NCBI GenBank assembly: GCA_032191485.1 | Contig: JAVDOI010000183.1 | Span: 100,001-164,000, forward strand | Reading direction: 5' to 3' | DNA: 64,000 nt | Source: Leptoclinus maculatus | Taxonomy: Eukaryota; Chordata; Actinopteri; Perciformes; Stichaeidae | Part shown: piece after piece, positions 45,853-57,600 of the stretch | Layout of the letters: each line of letters starts with the position of its first letter | Position numbering within the stretch: the stretch's first letter is position 1 | Notes under the pieces: generated by a model | Told to the model about the DNA's origin: nothing | The model's database searches: none | What the model saw: only the letters and a program-made list of their open reading frames with translations | Program-made: the position numbers and the translations under genes

Positions 45853-47803
45853 ATTTATAATCTTTAAACTTTTTGAATTATTAAGCTTTTTGCAATTTTT
45901 ATTTTGAATGGGTTTCTATGGAGAAAATGTTCAAATCCTCTTAAACTTTTTAAACTTTCAAATCCTTCAACTTCCTCATACTTTCAGCTACAGACACCAT
46001 TTCACCTTTCAAATGTTGAGAAAATCCTTAACTATTGCTGAATGATTCAGCTTGTTGATATTTTTTAAACTTTTTGAACTGTCCCATTTTTACTTTCATG
46101 ATTTTTCAGTCCTTTTCTGACTTTATAATGGGTGTGTATTGCGCAGCTTAGAGTGCGTGATGTCACCGCTAGAGTGAAGAGCAGCTTAAGATTCTTATGA
46201 GAAAAAGATTTGTCTTTTGCCACCGACAACACAATTTTCACTCTTCATGCATAATTTATGGATGGAAAAGTAGCTAATCTTGTCCTTGTCGTAAAAAACT
46301 GACTGTGGAATCCCACAGACTTACACATTTGGCTCAGTAGCCTTTAATTGAGAGGAAAACCAACTTTCTGCTCCATAGAGACCAATGTTAAATCTTGCTT
46401 CAAGAACCACTTCCACAGAACACGGTACCCCATTTCTAAATCGCCTTTGAAGCCACATGTTTTACACCACAGACACAATTTTCACAGGATCTGAATATTT
46501 GAGCAATAGGAGCTACGGTTATGGGACTTTGAGGATTTGTTTGAGAGGTGTTTCACAGTTTTATCTCCATTTAAAGACTGCAGACACACAGGTGTTTGTA
46601 ATTAGTGATGTTTATAAACACAGACTCACAGACACTGTCTCACTCACTCACTCAGTACAGAAACTATTTAAGGTTTGACTTCATAAACAGTGAAAAAACA
46701 AACTGCTGAGTCAAGCAGAAGCAGTGAGTATTAGACATTATAAACCCAGAGCAAAACTATTTAAAATCCAACTGTGATAATTCAAAGTACTCTTGCTTTA
46801 TAGTTAAAGAGCACGTTTTTATATTTTGATGTGTACTTTTTGTGTGAAAAGTAAAAGACATGACGAATCAATTTCTTGTTGGCTCTTGAATTTCCGAGTA
46901 CCCGTAAACGCCTCATCGTAACTCCCTACGGAACATAGCAGAACTCCGACACTGTGCTCCTGAGTCTTGACTGGTGAGTAGCAAAGTGTGTTTTTCTATA
47001 CTCAACGTCAGAGGTGCAAACTCGTCACCTTTCGGCGAAATTCGCGGTTTTGAATCAAAAATATGTCATCCACGTGGGGTCAACTGGCCAGCCAGCGGAG
47101 TGAGACGAGGAGAAAAGGTGACGTGGTGATCTTCGCAATAAAACATCTTTGATGTGACGTGTCGAGTCTTGTCCAATCAGCGTTAAGATGTCTACAGCGT
47201 CTTCACTTCCCTCCGTTACAGTTTAAGTTCCGTTATGTTCCGTTACCGTTCAGACTGGCTGAACATGCAGTTAACGTCCACTGCATGCGGAACTCTGTCG
47301 ACTGTTAACGTTCGTCATTATCGCGAATTAGGAGGAAAAAACGTAACGTGATGAAACATGAAGCCCCCCCCCGTGTACCGGTTCAGTTCACGCGCTCACT
47401 CATTAACGTTAAACCAGAACACCGGCGGATCTGGTTGCAGTTTTTAACTCAAAGTAGAATGAAAGGCCCAGATACTGATGAGATGATGAGGTCAAAGAGC
47501 TTCAGGGCTGAGATGTGAGTGGAGCTGGGCCTGGATAAAGGTGGAGGTCTAAACAGACGTGAGTACAGCTTCCTGCTGTCAGTGTTTTAAATACATTGAT
47601 GAGGCAGGTCTGCTGAATGCAGCCTCTGCTCCAAGAGATGAACTACAGCAACAAGGGCTCACGTGACCTCTCATCACACTGTACACACTGTTCACTGTGA
47701 TGACCACAGCCAGAGGAGATTATCATTTTAATTTAAATAATAAAACTGGATTGAATGCATATTAATTGCAAATAGAAGATAGGCCACTATTCTAACATCT
47801 GTA
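45853..47803. other. Repeat-derived and intergenic DNA, no gene seen
   Basis: AT-rich repeat continues to about 46100; after that no coding exon or RNA gene is recognised. Confidence 0.5.
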
Positions 47804-48088
47804 CAGTAACAGTAGAAGTTAATATGAAGACATACAGTAACAGTGGAAGTTAATATGAAGACGTACAGTAACAGTAGAAGTTAATATGAAGACGTACAGT
47901 AACAGTAGAAGTTAATATGAAGACGTACAGTAACAGTAGAAGTTAATATGAAGACGTACAGTAACAGTAGAAGTTAATATGAAGACATACAGTAACAGTG
48001 GAAGTTAATATGAAGACGTACAGTAACAGTAGAAGTTAATATGAAGACGTACAGTAACAGTAGAAGTTAATATGAAGACATAGAGTAA
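47804..48088 (+). repeat. 31 bp minisatellite
   Basis: About nine copies of a unit containing CAGTAACAGTAGAAGTTAAT followed by ATGAAGACGTA. Copies vary at two positions only (GACGT/GACAT, TAGAAG/TGGAAG). Confidence 0.95.
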
Positions 48089-51000
48089 CAGGGTTCAATG
48101 AAAACTAATCACTTTATTTGCAGGCGATGGTTCTCGCTACTCTTGATATATTCAATGGAAGCTCCAACCAGAGTGACACCCTTTTGTTTGATAGGGTGGA
48201 GAAGTGTCGGACCTGCAGGATCCACAGGGGTAGTGAGGACGGGCGGGGTCGAGTTGGGAGAGGGCAGGGTCAAGTTCCCGCTCTACACTTGGAAGCTGGG
48301 TAAAGCAGCCACCGAACCTCATCCTGCTGCAGGCCCGGGACCCTCTACATAGTACTGATGCTGCTAGCAGACGGTCACACTGCTGCTGCAAGGATCACTT
48401 TGCCTCAGGTTCACCAGATTCTCTGGCTTGGGATCAAGTCAGGGGTGCAGAGAGAGACAGAAAATGTCTTAAGCGACTGTCTTGGCATTGGGAACACATG
48501 GCTATTTCATTAGTTGTTGAGATCTGATGATAGCAATTTGATTTTTATAAGAGAACACCTCTATGTATCCATTCTTGGCATTAAACCCTCCCATACACAG
48601 TGTCTCTTGAGGTTGTATTTATTTAAAACGATGCTGGCATTATCATCCGCACTGCTCTTCTGAACTTCCATTGCGTCACCCTTCAGATGACTTGATGGTA
48701 TCCAGTCTATGTAGCCTTTTTATCCCAGTGCAACTCTGACCACTTCTGGTTCTGGAGCTGCACTATCAAAGTGAGCAAAAAATCTATTTCTGTGCATCTG
48801 AGCCTTTCAGTGTGGTTGTCAAATTCAGGTACGCATGAATGTGTGTCACGGTCTGGCTTTCACAGCACATTGATGACTTTTTAGTGATCAAATTGCTCCT
48901 TTCGATGATTTTCCATACTGACAAACAAATCATTTAATGAAATTAATCACAGTAATAGAACAATTTTGCACTAAAAAATCCCCCGTTAGCAGTTTCGTAA
49001 GCCTTCAAAATAGCATGCTACATACACACGTAGATATAGAATGCCACTAATGGTGCCAGGCACCCTGCTGGTTTCATAAGACCACAACCACCACAAACAG
49101 CTGAAAAGAAAGAGAGGTGTATTTACTTTAAAAAGGTGACAAGTCTTCGGTCATCCCGTGGCCATATTGAGTTTCCCTATCTGTAGCCTGAAACAACAAG
49201 CTGTCTTTGCTCCATCACACAACTACCGGGAAAGCTACAGCAGGGACTCCGAGCCAACATTGATGCTTTCTGTCATCAGTAATCACCTCCCTGAAGCCCA
49301 AAGGTGGGTGTTGGGGTATTTAAGAAGCTGCTTGTATGGATAGCTGTGCCAGCTCATTCACTCACTGTAACATTTAACTCTACTGTGATTCACTTTAGCC
49401 ATTAAAAGTGCTTGAAGATACATTTCGTATTGCCCCACATCACAAACTGACCGTATAAGAATATCATTTCATTTGGTTGTTGGTCTATCCCAAAGACTTT
49501 TTGTTGGATCGGCTCAATTTCGCTTCTTTACTAATTAGCTGCTGTTTCTGTTCCAACTTTCAAGTGTTTCTGTGAAATAATATTGAATAGATCTCTGAGG
49601 CAGACATTACTTTATCTGTACAGTGTGTTATGATTATTATGTTTTTACTCAGGATAACATATATTAAAGGGGACATAATATGTAAAACTCCCTTTTTCAG
49701 TGCTCTGCACATACATTTAGGTGTTTCAGACAGTATGAGGAAAATGTGTTTTTTGAACATTAAAGTCTGTAAACATGTTCTTGTAGAAACCCATAATACA
49801 AGTATGAATCTAAAAATGAGCATGATATGTCCCCTTTAAAGTAAAAAATAGCCTTGTTCTAGCATGTCCCGAATAATGTGTAGTCTAAAACTTCACAAGA
49901 ACAGCTTCATACTGCTCGGGGATTGATTTTCCAGTGTGTTGTTGTTAAGGGAGAAGAATGGAAGACAGTCCAGTCAAACACCTCCCACATATATAAACCA
50001 GAAAGACCCAAGATCTAATCTGTGGTGCAACGCCAACACATAATGCCAGCAAAGAGATTGACTTTAGGCCTCCTGCAATGTCTGTTTGAACTTTTACATC
50101 TGCTGAAAGAGACGGAAAATATGTCCTAATTCACAGAAAGTTTGTATTAATTTGAATAAAAACACATTTTTCCCTCTTTGTTTCAATGTTATTTCCATCT
50201 GTATAGCGGTGTGGGATTACAGATGAGACTAGAATTGTTTTAGACAGATTTATTGCTGGATAGATGGGAGAATGCTTTCTAATACAATAAACCATCTGAT
50301 GGTATAATGAAGTGCATCGAAAGCTAAAAAAAAACTTCTTAAATTATTTTCTTCACACAAGAGTTTGAGCGCCCAGAAGGGGCTTTAACTTTGTGATCGC
50401 ACAACAATTGTTTTGAAATCTTGTCAGGGTCTGATATCTCGCCTCCTGGGTCTGTGGGTGCTGTACAGCTTGTATCTCTATTGAATTTATACTGCTGTGA
50501 AGGAGGTGGGAGCCAGAACCATGGCAACCATCAGCTCAGATTAGTGTGGGACGTGAGCTGGCAGGAGACACGCACACACACACACACACACCAAATACAG
50601 CCAGAACCTCTGGTCCCTGACAGATACAGATGTTCATTTATTGGTTGCACTGATTGAATCGAGGGTTCCCTCTCTCCCATAGAGAGACCAAGGACTGTGT
50701 CACAGGTTTAGAAATGAAAGTACTCTCGCTGCTATTGATTCATTACCTTTTCATTCTTTTGTTTGCTGCTGCTGAAATGGTTGTCTGTTCAAGTTTGACA
50801 ACAAGAAATTTCCTTTTATCTGATTTCCCGAACAGTTTAATAACCAAAACTTGAGAAATAGTAAAATGCATTTTGTTGTACTGTTGTATAAAACTACAGT
50901 CAGGTTTGTTTCTTTGCAATGGTTGCGTTTCATCTGAAAGCTTTGCGACCAGACCCTTTCTGGGTATCAGTTTAAAAACCTTATTCCAAGTGAGGGTGGC

Positions 51001-51121
51001 ACGATAGGCGACAAATCTGAGCCAATGTAGATTATTGTCCTCTTGTTTTGTCTTGTTCATTTTTTGGGTAGGTCACTGTCAAAACATATTTGTCTTAAAC
51101 GCTCCTCTTTCTCTCTGGCAG
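48089..51121. other. Non-coding region before ryr3 exon 2
   Basis: Probably ryr3 intron 1 and flank. The first coding exon of ryanodine receptors was searched for by eye and not found. It holds one clear MITE (49664-49839) and otherwise unremarkable sequence. Confidence 0.5.
49664..49839. mobile_element. TTAA-flanked MITE
   Basis: 176 bp unit running TTAAAGGGGACATAATATG to CATGATATGTCCCCTTTAA, inverted ends with TTAA at both edges. TTAA target sites are typical of piggyBac and Kolobok elements. Confidence 0.9.
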
Positions 51122-51241
51122 GATGATGAGGTCGTGCTCCAGTGTGTGGCCACCATCGAGAAGGAGCATCGCAAGTCGTGCCTGGCCGTCGAGGGACTCG
51201 GAAACCGGGTGTGTTACCTGGAACCCACGTCTGAAGCCAAG
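51122..51241 (+). CDS. ryr3: Ryanodine receptor exon 2 (ryr3-like)
   Basis: A 120 nt exon between TGGCAG and GTGAGG coding 40 residues, DDEVVLQCVATIEKEHRKSC onward, ending LEPTSEAK. This is the N-terminal ligand-binding-like start of ryanodine receptors, the large calcium-release channels of the sarcoplasmic/endoplasmic reticulum. The ending EPTSEAK and EGLGN fit RYR3 better than RYR1 or RYR2. Exon length equals the known vertebrate exon 2. Substitutions such as the usual CLAAEG read here as CLAVEG and the usual CF as CY. The first coding exon is not visible upstream. Confidence 0.85.
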
Positions 51242-54200
51242 GTGAGGATGGCACACTGCTTTGTTTTGTGTTTTGTGTATAGATATTATGAAGAAATGGG
51301 AAGTCAGTGGCACAGTTTGGCATGAAACAAGCAACCATAGCTTGTATAAAGTACATTCATGTTAATGACCTTTAAGTTGAGGCACTAGGCTACTCTGGGC
51401 ATGCTTGCTACTAAAAATCCTTAGACTGGAAACTAGTTCTAACCACCATTTTATAAGCTGGAAGTGCAGATTTTTCTGTTTAAAACGATTGTATTTGAAT
51501 ATGATTGATTTCCTTAATCTGGAGGACGATGTTAATTTGGGTGCCTTGATGTTGCGGAGAAAATACATCCAAACCCTCGTCCCCGCGTGGATCCAGATTC
51601 AGTTCCTGGCTCTGGTGCTTCCAGCTTGGCCAGAACCCCAACAAACACAACTGACAGTGTTTACGGGGCCAGTTGTGGTTCAAGTTCTTGTTTCTGCACT
51701 GGTGCATCCCAGTGATTGGTCATGGCACCAAGGCAGAGAAAACGACATCGATATATAATATATCGAGGATGGGTTTGACCACTTTTGTTGTTAAAAGAGT
51801 TTATTTTTGTGATTGTGTGATGAAAATGAGCATTTCGCTGCCTGTGGTGTTGTAGCAACACAACAGAGCTGTCAGTACTCTGTTACATGTCTCATTATTC
51901 TTCTTTCTGACAAGACGTATGGTATGCTCTTCCAAAAAACAATTGTTGAAATGAAGCAGATCATTTGGAGAATGTGCCTCGTAATAGGAAGGTTTCTGAG
52001 CACTTTCAATGGGGAGAGCACGTTTGTTGTCAGTCAGTAATGGAGATCTCCATGGGATCAACAATGCAGCCTATATATTTATACTGATGATGTCATTACG
52101 GTTTCATTTTAGGCTTCACACTTACTTTGTGTCAGAGTGATAATCGCATGATCACAACCAAAGAAAACTCTCCAATGCCAGGATGTTTATGAGCTGTGCA
52201 TAGCAAGTGAAGCCACTGAGCAGTAAGACATCAAATTCAATTTGGGGACTTGTTTCCGTTCACCCACCTGGAACTGTTGTTGAGTCAGAGGGCAACACCT
52301 GCGGAGCGCTAGGCAGCCAATCACAAACTCCTCTCCCCTCTGACCTTGGGTACCGTCGACAATGCGTCGGGCCTCCTTGGGTGTGAAATGTGGCTGAGTG
52401 TACAGGGTGATGGCGCGGCTTGGCCCGAGGTGAGGGGCTGTCATCTGCTGGCGGATCTCAGGTGTTGACGCCTCATTTCCCTTAAATATGAAGCCTGGCT
52501 GCTTGTTGCTGCTAGTCGGGAGAAATGAGGCCTGAGTGAATTGGATCCAATTTAAAGAAGAGTTCTGAGTTTTTTTAAATATGATGTTGCTCCACTTATG
52601 TACTACCATTACATATTATAGACTTGGGCCATTAGTGGCATCATTTATTCATATATTATAATATTCAGGAGGTAAAATAGCATCTTCAAATGAAGTGAAA
52701 TCCTATAATACGAAGTTCATATTAATTCCAATCAAGTGTATATTCAAACAGTCAAACCAGACGGGGTCATTTCTGACCCCAGAGGACAACCGGTGTGATT
52801 ATGTGCTGCCATTAGAAACATTCAAATGATTCAAAAACAGCATCCTCACTAAACTTTGATATATACCTCTCTGTGATAAGTCAAATAGTCAAAATAATAT
52901 AAAGTCAAAATAATTCATTGTTTCATTGTATTTTCACTCAAAAACAGGGTATACTTGTATGTAAACAAGGTCTATTGGCCCTAAATTCCAAAATGAAGGG
53001 ACAAATGTGTGGTAATGTGTTGGACTGAAGTCAGACTAAAGGTGTAAAACAGAATTGATTGACAATTTATACTTTATGCTTTAAATAACAGTCAAACCAT
53101 GCGGGGTCATTTTTGACCCCAGAGGACAAAAGGTGTATGGCAATCGGGAGGACATTATGAGGGATATATATTTAGATTTTAAACAGACTAAACATAATAC
53201 TGTCAATCAAACACTATTTTCAGTCATGGATTAACACCCACTTGGAGCACTAGTGAGCATTTTTAGGACGGTGTATGTCGGATTATAAAAATAAACCACA
53301 GTGCCCATGTTCATCATCATGTTGTTAGTGTCGGATCAGTTCATTGTTGGATTTGGACTTTAAATGGAATTTATTGTCAATAACAAACACATATCACACA
53401 ATATCAACGATGTCCTTTAAAGTCACATAGTTCTATTTCACTTTTATCTTCCATGTCGTTATGAAGAGGAAGCTAATGGGATTCACAACAACCTTGAGAA
53501 GATTGAAAAATGAATTGTATTTCACTTTATTTGATCTCTTTTGAATAGCTTGCATATGATTTGAAGGATCACTTTTCTCATTTTCACGGCTTCTATTACT
53601 GTATTGTACTGCAGACTTTCTAAAGGTTATTGTGACCATTGAGACGGTCTCTTCTATTCCCAGACATGCAACATGTTCAGTATGTTTGCCCAACCCTGGA
53701 CGAAGTATGATAATTGGAATATTGACTGTGAATAATTCATTAGTGCTGTAAGGTCCTCAGCAGGCTACTCACGACACCACAGGTCATACAGGCAAATGTA
53801 AATACTCAACTCACCCTTTCTACGCGTTTGTGGTGAGATAGCTGGATTCTTCCCTGATATCTTCCTGGATTGTTTGTCACTGGAAACATCTTATCTGGGT
53901 ATAAATGTAATGAAATGATGAATATCTGAGGAGACAACGTGTGTGTGCTGGCTGCTGATGGCAGCTCTTAGAACTGGACACATGCACACACAGTGGTGTT
54001 GGAGGTTCCCGTGCATGTTTGTGTTGAGTTACAGAGCCATCCTCATTATCACCCAGCAGCCCTCCCTTCTGCTCACATGTTTCACTTCACTGCAGAGTTC
54101 AAGGGTCAGCCAGTTACTAAGTCAGGGCATGCACCCAAGACCTTTAAATCATGGCTTGTCCTCTTCTGTGTCGGGGAGAGATGGATGGCATGTGATGTGA

Positions 54201-55350
54201 AGCCGGCTATTGTTGTCAGAAACACTAAGAATGTACTAAACTATTTGAGGATCATTCAAAGAAATTAGGTTTGGTATGTGATCTGATATGAGGGTGTGGG
54301 ATTCTTTATTTCTTTGTTAGGTGTCGTGTGCAGTGTGATGCCATCTAGAACATCATACGGTTAATTCATTTTTCATACTTTTGACAAGGACATGCAGGTA
54401 GTGAACAGGTCCCCAGATCTGCCTCAGAATTGCTTTTGAGTAGCCAGTAACTTAGTAGCATTATGTCATTTTGCCATTTTCATTGTTCAGTATCCTCTTT
54501 GCATGTGCTGTTTGAATGAGTTTACAAAAGTTGCTTAATCTTTGCATCGTGGATTGAAGGTTTAGAGACAAACTCACACAGTGGGCTGAAGGTGGAAGAC
54601 AGATCTAAAGCCTGTTGTTGTTGTAGCAGGAACCAAACAACGCTGTGTGCTGAGGAATGAGCCCGAGCCCAGCTAATTATTTGTCATTGCAGCCGTGGGC
54701 TGCACAACCTTTTGACAGCCCTCCTCATAATCCCCAGCTCCGCGTTAGCAACACACCGCGATGGCAAAGAAGTTGCAAGTCATCGGAATTATTTATGAGC
54801 ACCGTTATTCACTGAGCAGTTTAATCTCATCATTTGTCTCTTGTCTCATATCGGTGCCTGTAACTAATGACAGCTGTGGCAATATTTAGTAAATATGAGT
54901 AAGTAGGTACAGTTTTACATGCACGTGTGCGCATGTGTTTAATTAATCAACATATTTGATATTACTGCATTTCTCCGTTAATTCACTTTCATTTATTTAA
55001 GATGCATATAGATGAATTGAACACGATGAATATGAATTTGTGTGGAGCATTACTGTCACCAGAATAAAAGTGAGATGACAGATGCAGCAAACATGAGCTA
55101 CAGAGTAGAAACATATTGATAAAGGCACCAACATTAGATTTGGTGTCTTGGTCATCTGTCGGGAGCTACTTTAGGCTGACAATGCAATTTGTATTTAGCC
55201 CACTTAGAGTCGGGGAGAATAAACTCCTGGCACATCGTTTTTGTGCTCACAAGAGAAGCTGGATTTTGCTCAAAACACCTCGTCGATGCCTCTTGGACTA
55301 ATGTTTCTTTCCTTCCAACCGTCTCTCCCTTCTCCCTTTACATCCCACAG
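51242..55350. other. ryr3 intron 2
   Basis: About 4.1 kb between the two ryr3 exons, with no other coding exon recognised. Two related blocks near 52751 and 53091 are listed separately. Confidence 0.6.
52751..53140. repeat. Repeated palindromic motif GGGGTCA...TGACCCC
   Basis: About 45 bp starting GTCAAACCA and containing GGGGTCATTTTTGACCCC (or the TTTC variant), then AGAGGACAA, occurs at 52752 and again at 53092 in the same orientation. The core is an inverted repeat. These may be two copies of a short transposon end. Confidence 0.75.
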
Positions 55351-55455
55351 AATGTTCCTCCAGACTTGTGTGTTTGTAACTTTGTGTTGGCGCGGTCCCT
55401 GTCGGTGCGGGCCCTGCAGGAGATGCTGGCTAAGACTGGGCCGAAGAGCGAAGGG
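55351..55455 (+). CDS. ryr3: Ryanodine receptor exon 3 (ryr3-like)
   Basis: A 105 nt exon between CCACAG and GGTGAG coding NVPPDLCVCNFVLARSLSVR then ALQEMLAKTGPKSEG. The length equals exon 3 of vertebrate ryanodine receptors and the phase continues from 51241. DLCVCNFVL is RYR3-like. The usual LEQSLS reads LARSLS here. No exon 4 (the glycine-rich GGGHRTLLYG region) is seen in the remaining 8.5 kb. Confidence 0.85.
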
Positions 55456-56576
55456 GTGAGTACTTCCCTCCTCCCCACTGATACCCCAGCGCTCTCTCTT
55501 ACACACTCAACATTTGAGTGCACACGCACAAATCAGTCTGTGGTCGAGCACTCTGTTGCAAAATGCCCTTGAGGTTGTTTTTGTTAAATATACATTTCTG
55601 TTAGAAGTCTCGTACTATATTTCTGCGATATTGCTTTTTAAAACGAGTGTAACAGAATTATAATCTTCACAAATGTTTTATAGTTAGTGCAATTTAGCTA
55701 ACGGGTTATTTATTGAGTGATCTTGAAAATAAGTCACTTGCTGGCAAAGCAGTAACAGTGCTGGAAATACAAAATGCACTAAATGTGCTTAGAGGCAGCC
55801 ATGATGATTCTGTCGGGTTTATTCAGGAATATAAACTTTACAGAAGGAAGAATAAACTTCAAACCTCTTTTAACGTCAGACTGGGGAATCAAATATAGAT
55901 CCAGCAAAACGTTGACATCTTTTATTAAAGTAAATGAATTGTAACATCTTCCAAAATGTGCAAGTATCTGTTTGCCCTGCTAGCAGGAAGTGCCACTTCC
56001 CCACTTGGAGAAAAACCTGAACCTGCAAAAACTACGTGATTTTTTTTTTAGAGTCAATCATTTTTTATTTTAACACAAAAAAACATTTGCTTTTAGCAGC
56101 GTCGTCATGAAACAAGCAAAAACTGCGTTGGACCTTATATTACAAAGTTACTCTTGATTAAAAGTAACAGTTACAGCAAGTATACAGTTTTGAGAAGAAT
56201 ATCAATACGTACTTTGCAACATCAACAGTGTTCTCACTTCATGAGGGGCATTTGTTTTGAAGGTGGAGTCTTCTGCAGTATATGTATGATGAACTTGCTC
56301 TATCAGCAGCCAGGAGCAGGTTTGTATTCTTGTATTGTTTTCATAAGATGGCAGTAAGAAGATAGTGTCTCCAGATAGTAGGCCTCAAAGTGTTGAGTGT
56401 GGAAAGTCAAACAATTTAGTCTAAGTCTGAGGAAGATTTGGTTGTGTCCTTAATGTTCCCTTCAGTGGATTTTTCTGCATTTTAAGTTTAAGAATTCCTT
56501 ATTTCAATGTTAATGAAATGTTAATTTCATAGCAATAATAATTTAATGTCTAACCTTTTGTCATCATCTTGAAGGT

Positions 56577-57075
56577 CGGCAAATCGCCACATTGTGTACT
56601 GCCTCCGATGCAAGAAACCGCAGGACAACCTCTCTGTACACCTGACGAAGGTGCGTACGAAGGGCGACACGGCGGCCGAAAGGGCAACCGAGCTTCAGCG
56701 GATGAAGGCGTCCAACTGCAAGTGGCTCCGGGAAGGAAGGACCGGGAAGGACCTCTGTGACATGGTGCCAAAAGGACCAATCCGCTGTTTGCTCATGGCT
56801 GAGATGCTTCAGCGTGGGTTTCTGTTCACCAACATGGACATCAACTCTGCAGGTGACGCCGCTGCTTCATCGTCAGCAACTGCCCCTCTAGCCGCTGCCT
56901 CTGGGCCATATTCCACTAACACATTCTTTACCTCCTTTTCAGATCAAGACGCAGGGCCCAGTGACCCTAAACGCCAGAAGTAAGCACACTAAATCACACG
57001 TGTTATGGGATAATGTGGTTCGTCTGACGCCATTAAATGTCTCCTCTGTGGTTTCAGTGAGTATGAGGCTCAAGG
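56577..57075 (+). CDS. Hypothetical protein with Cys/His N-terminal motif, transposon-associated family
   Basis: Candidate exons: about 56577-56853, 56942-56978 and 57058-57075, each next to usable splice sites. The first reads IVYCLRCKKPQDNLSVHLTK, then GDTAAERATELQRMKASN and LLMAEMLQRGF. A C-x2-C followed by a His and a helix with AERATELQRMK is a pattern I recall from a family of uncharacterised multi-copy fish proteins near transposons. A zinc-binding role is inferred from the Cys/His spacing only. It sits between ryr3 exon 3 and the kifc1-like exon. Confidence 0.4.
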
Positions 57076-57260
57076 TATAAAGTCTGCTGCTGGAATAACT
57101 GCCAATACTGGCTGTGTGGTATCAATACGTAAAGATGCCACATTGTGTGCTACCACAGGACTATTATTATCATTTAACAAAGCGTAACGGAGCCGTTACT
57201 TTCCAGAAATCCAATCAAGAAGTTTGAATATTATTCTAATATGTTATCTTTACTCTCCAG

Positions 57261-57428
57261 ATGAAGCCGTCTGTGCAGGAGTCGACTCTGGCCCGTCTGC
57301 AGGTGACCCTCGGAGACACGGAGGAAGAGGTCCGCTCTCTCAAGGACACTGTGGTCCAGCAGGAGGACGAGCTTCATGCCGGGGAGATGGAGCGCAGGGG
57401 GCTCCACAATACCATCCAGGAGCTCAAG
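57261..57428 (+). CDS. kifc1: Isolated kinesin-14 (kifc1-like) exon
   Basis: 168 nt after CTCCAG coding coiled-coil residues QVTLGDTEEEVRSLKDTVVQ, then MERRGLHNTIQELK. This is the neck just before the motor domain of KIFC1, the minus-end-directed spindle kinesin, where the next exon would begin GNIRVFCRVRP. The donor is AAG|GCAAGT, a GC-AG type site. No motor-domain exon follows; an inverted-repeat transposon begins about 170 bp downstream. Likely a gene fragment. Confidence 0.65.
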
Positions 57429-57600
57429 GCAAGTTAGAACATAGAGTAACGGCTCAACACCGTCCAGTGACCGTGTGGTTCTTACTCTACAGAGGAGAAC
57501 GCTGGTGGGTTTCATTTCTTCATCATTATTGTTGTTGTGTTGTTAGCAGTTGTCAACCAGACAATAGTTAGTCTTCTCTCTGACTAACGAGACTAATTCA

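Larger units (their letters stand above)
44130..46100. mobile_element. Older dispersed repeat hosting a hAT insertion
   Basis: The palindrome GGAATGCTTTTAAGCATTCC occurs twice, at 44143-44162 and 44191-44210, each followed by AAGTATTGTT. The sequence then continues to 44347 and resumes at 45853 with AT-rich text such as CTTTAAACTTTTTGAATT. It is a common fish repeat type split by the hAT at 44348. Outer right limit uncertain. Confidence 0.6.

Noticed and set aside
48098..48352. Open frames with CRTCRIHRGSEDGRGRVG text
   Set aside because: No family resemblance, no conserved splice context, and two frames are equally open.
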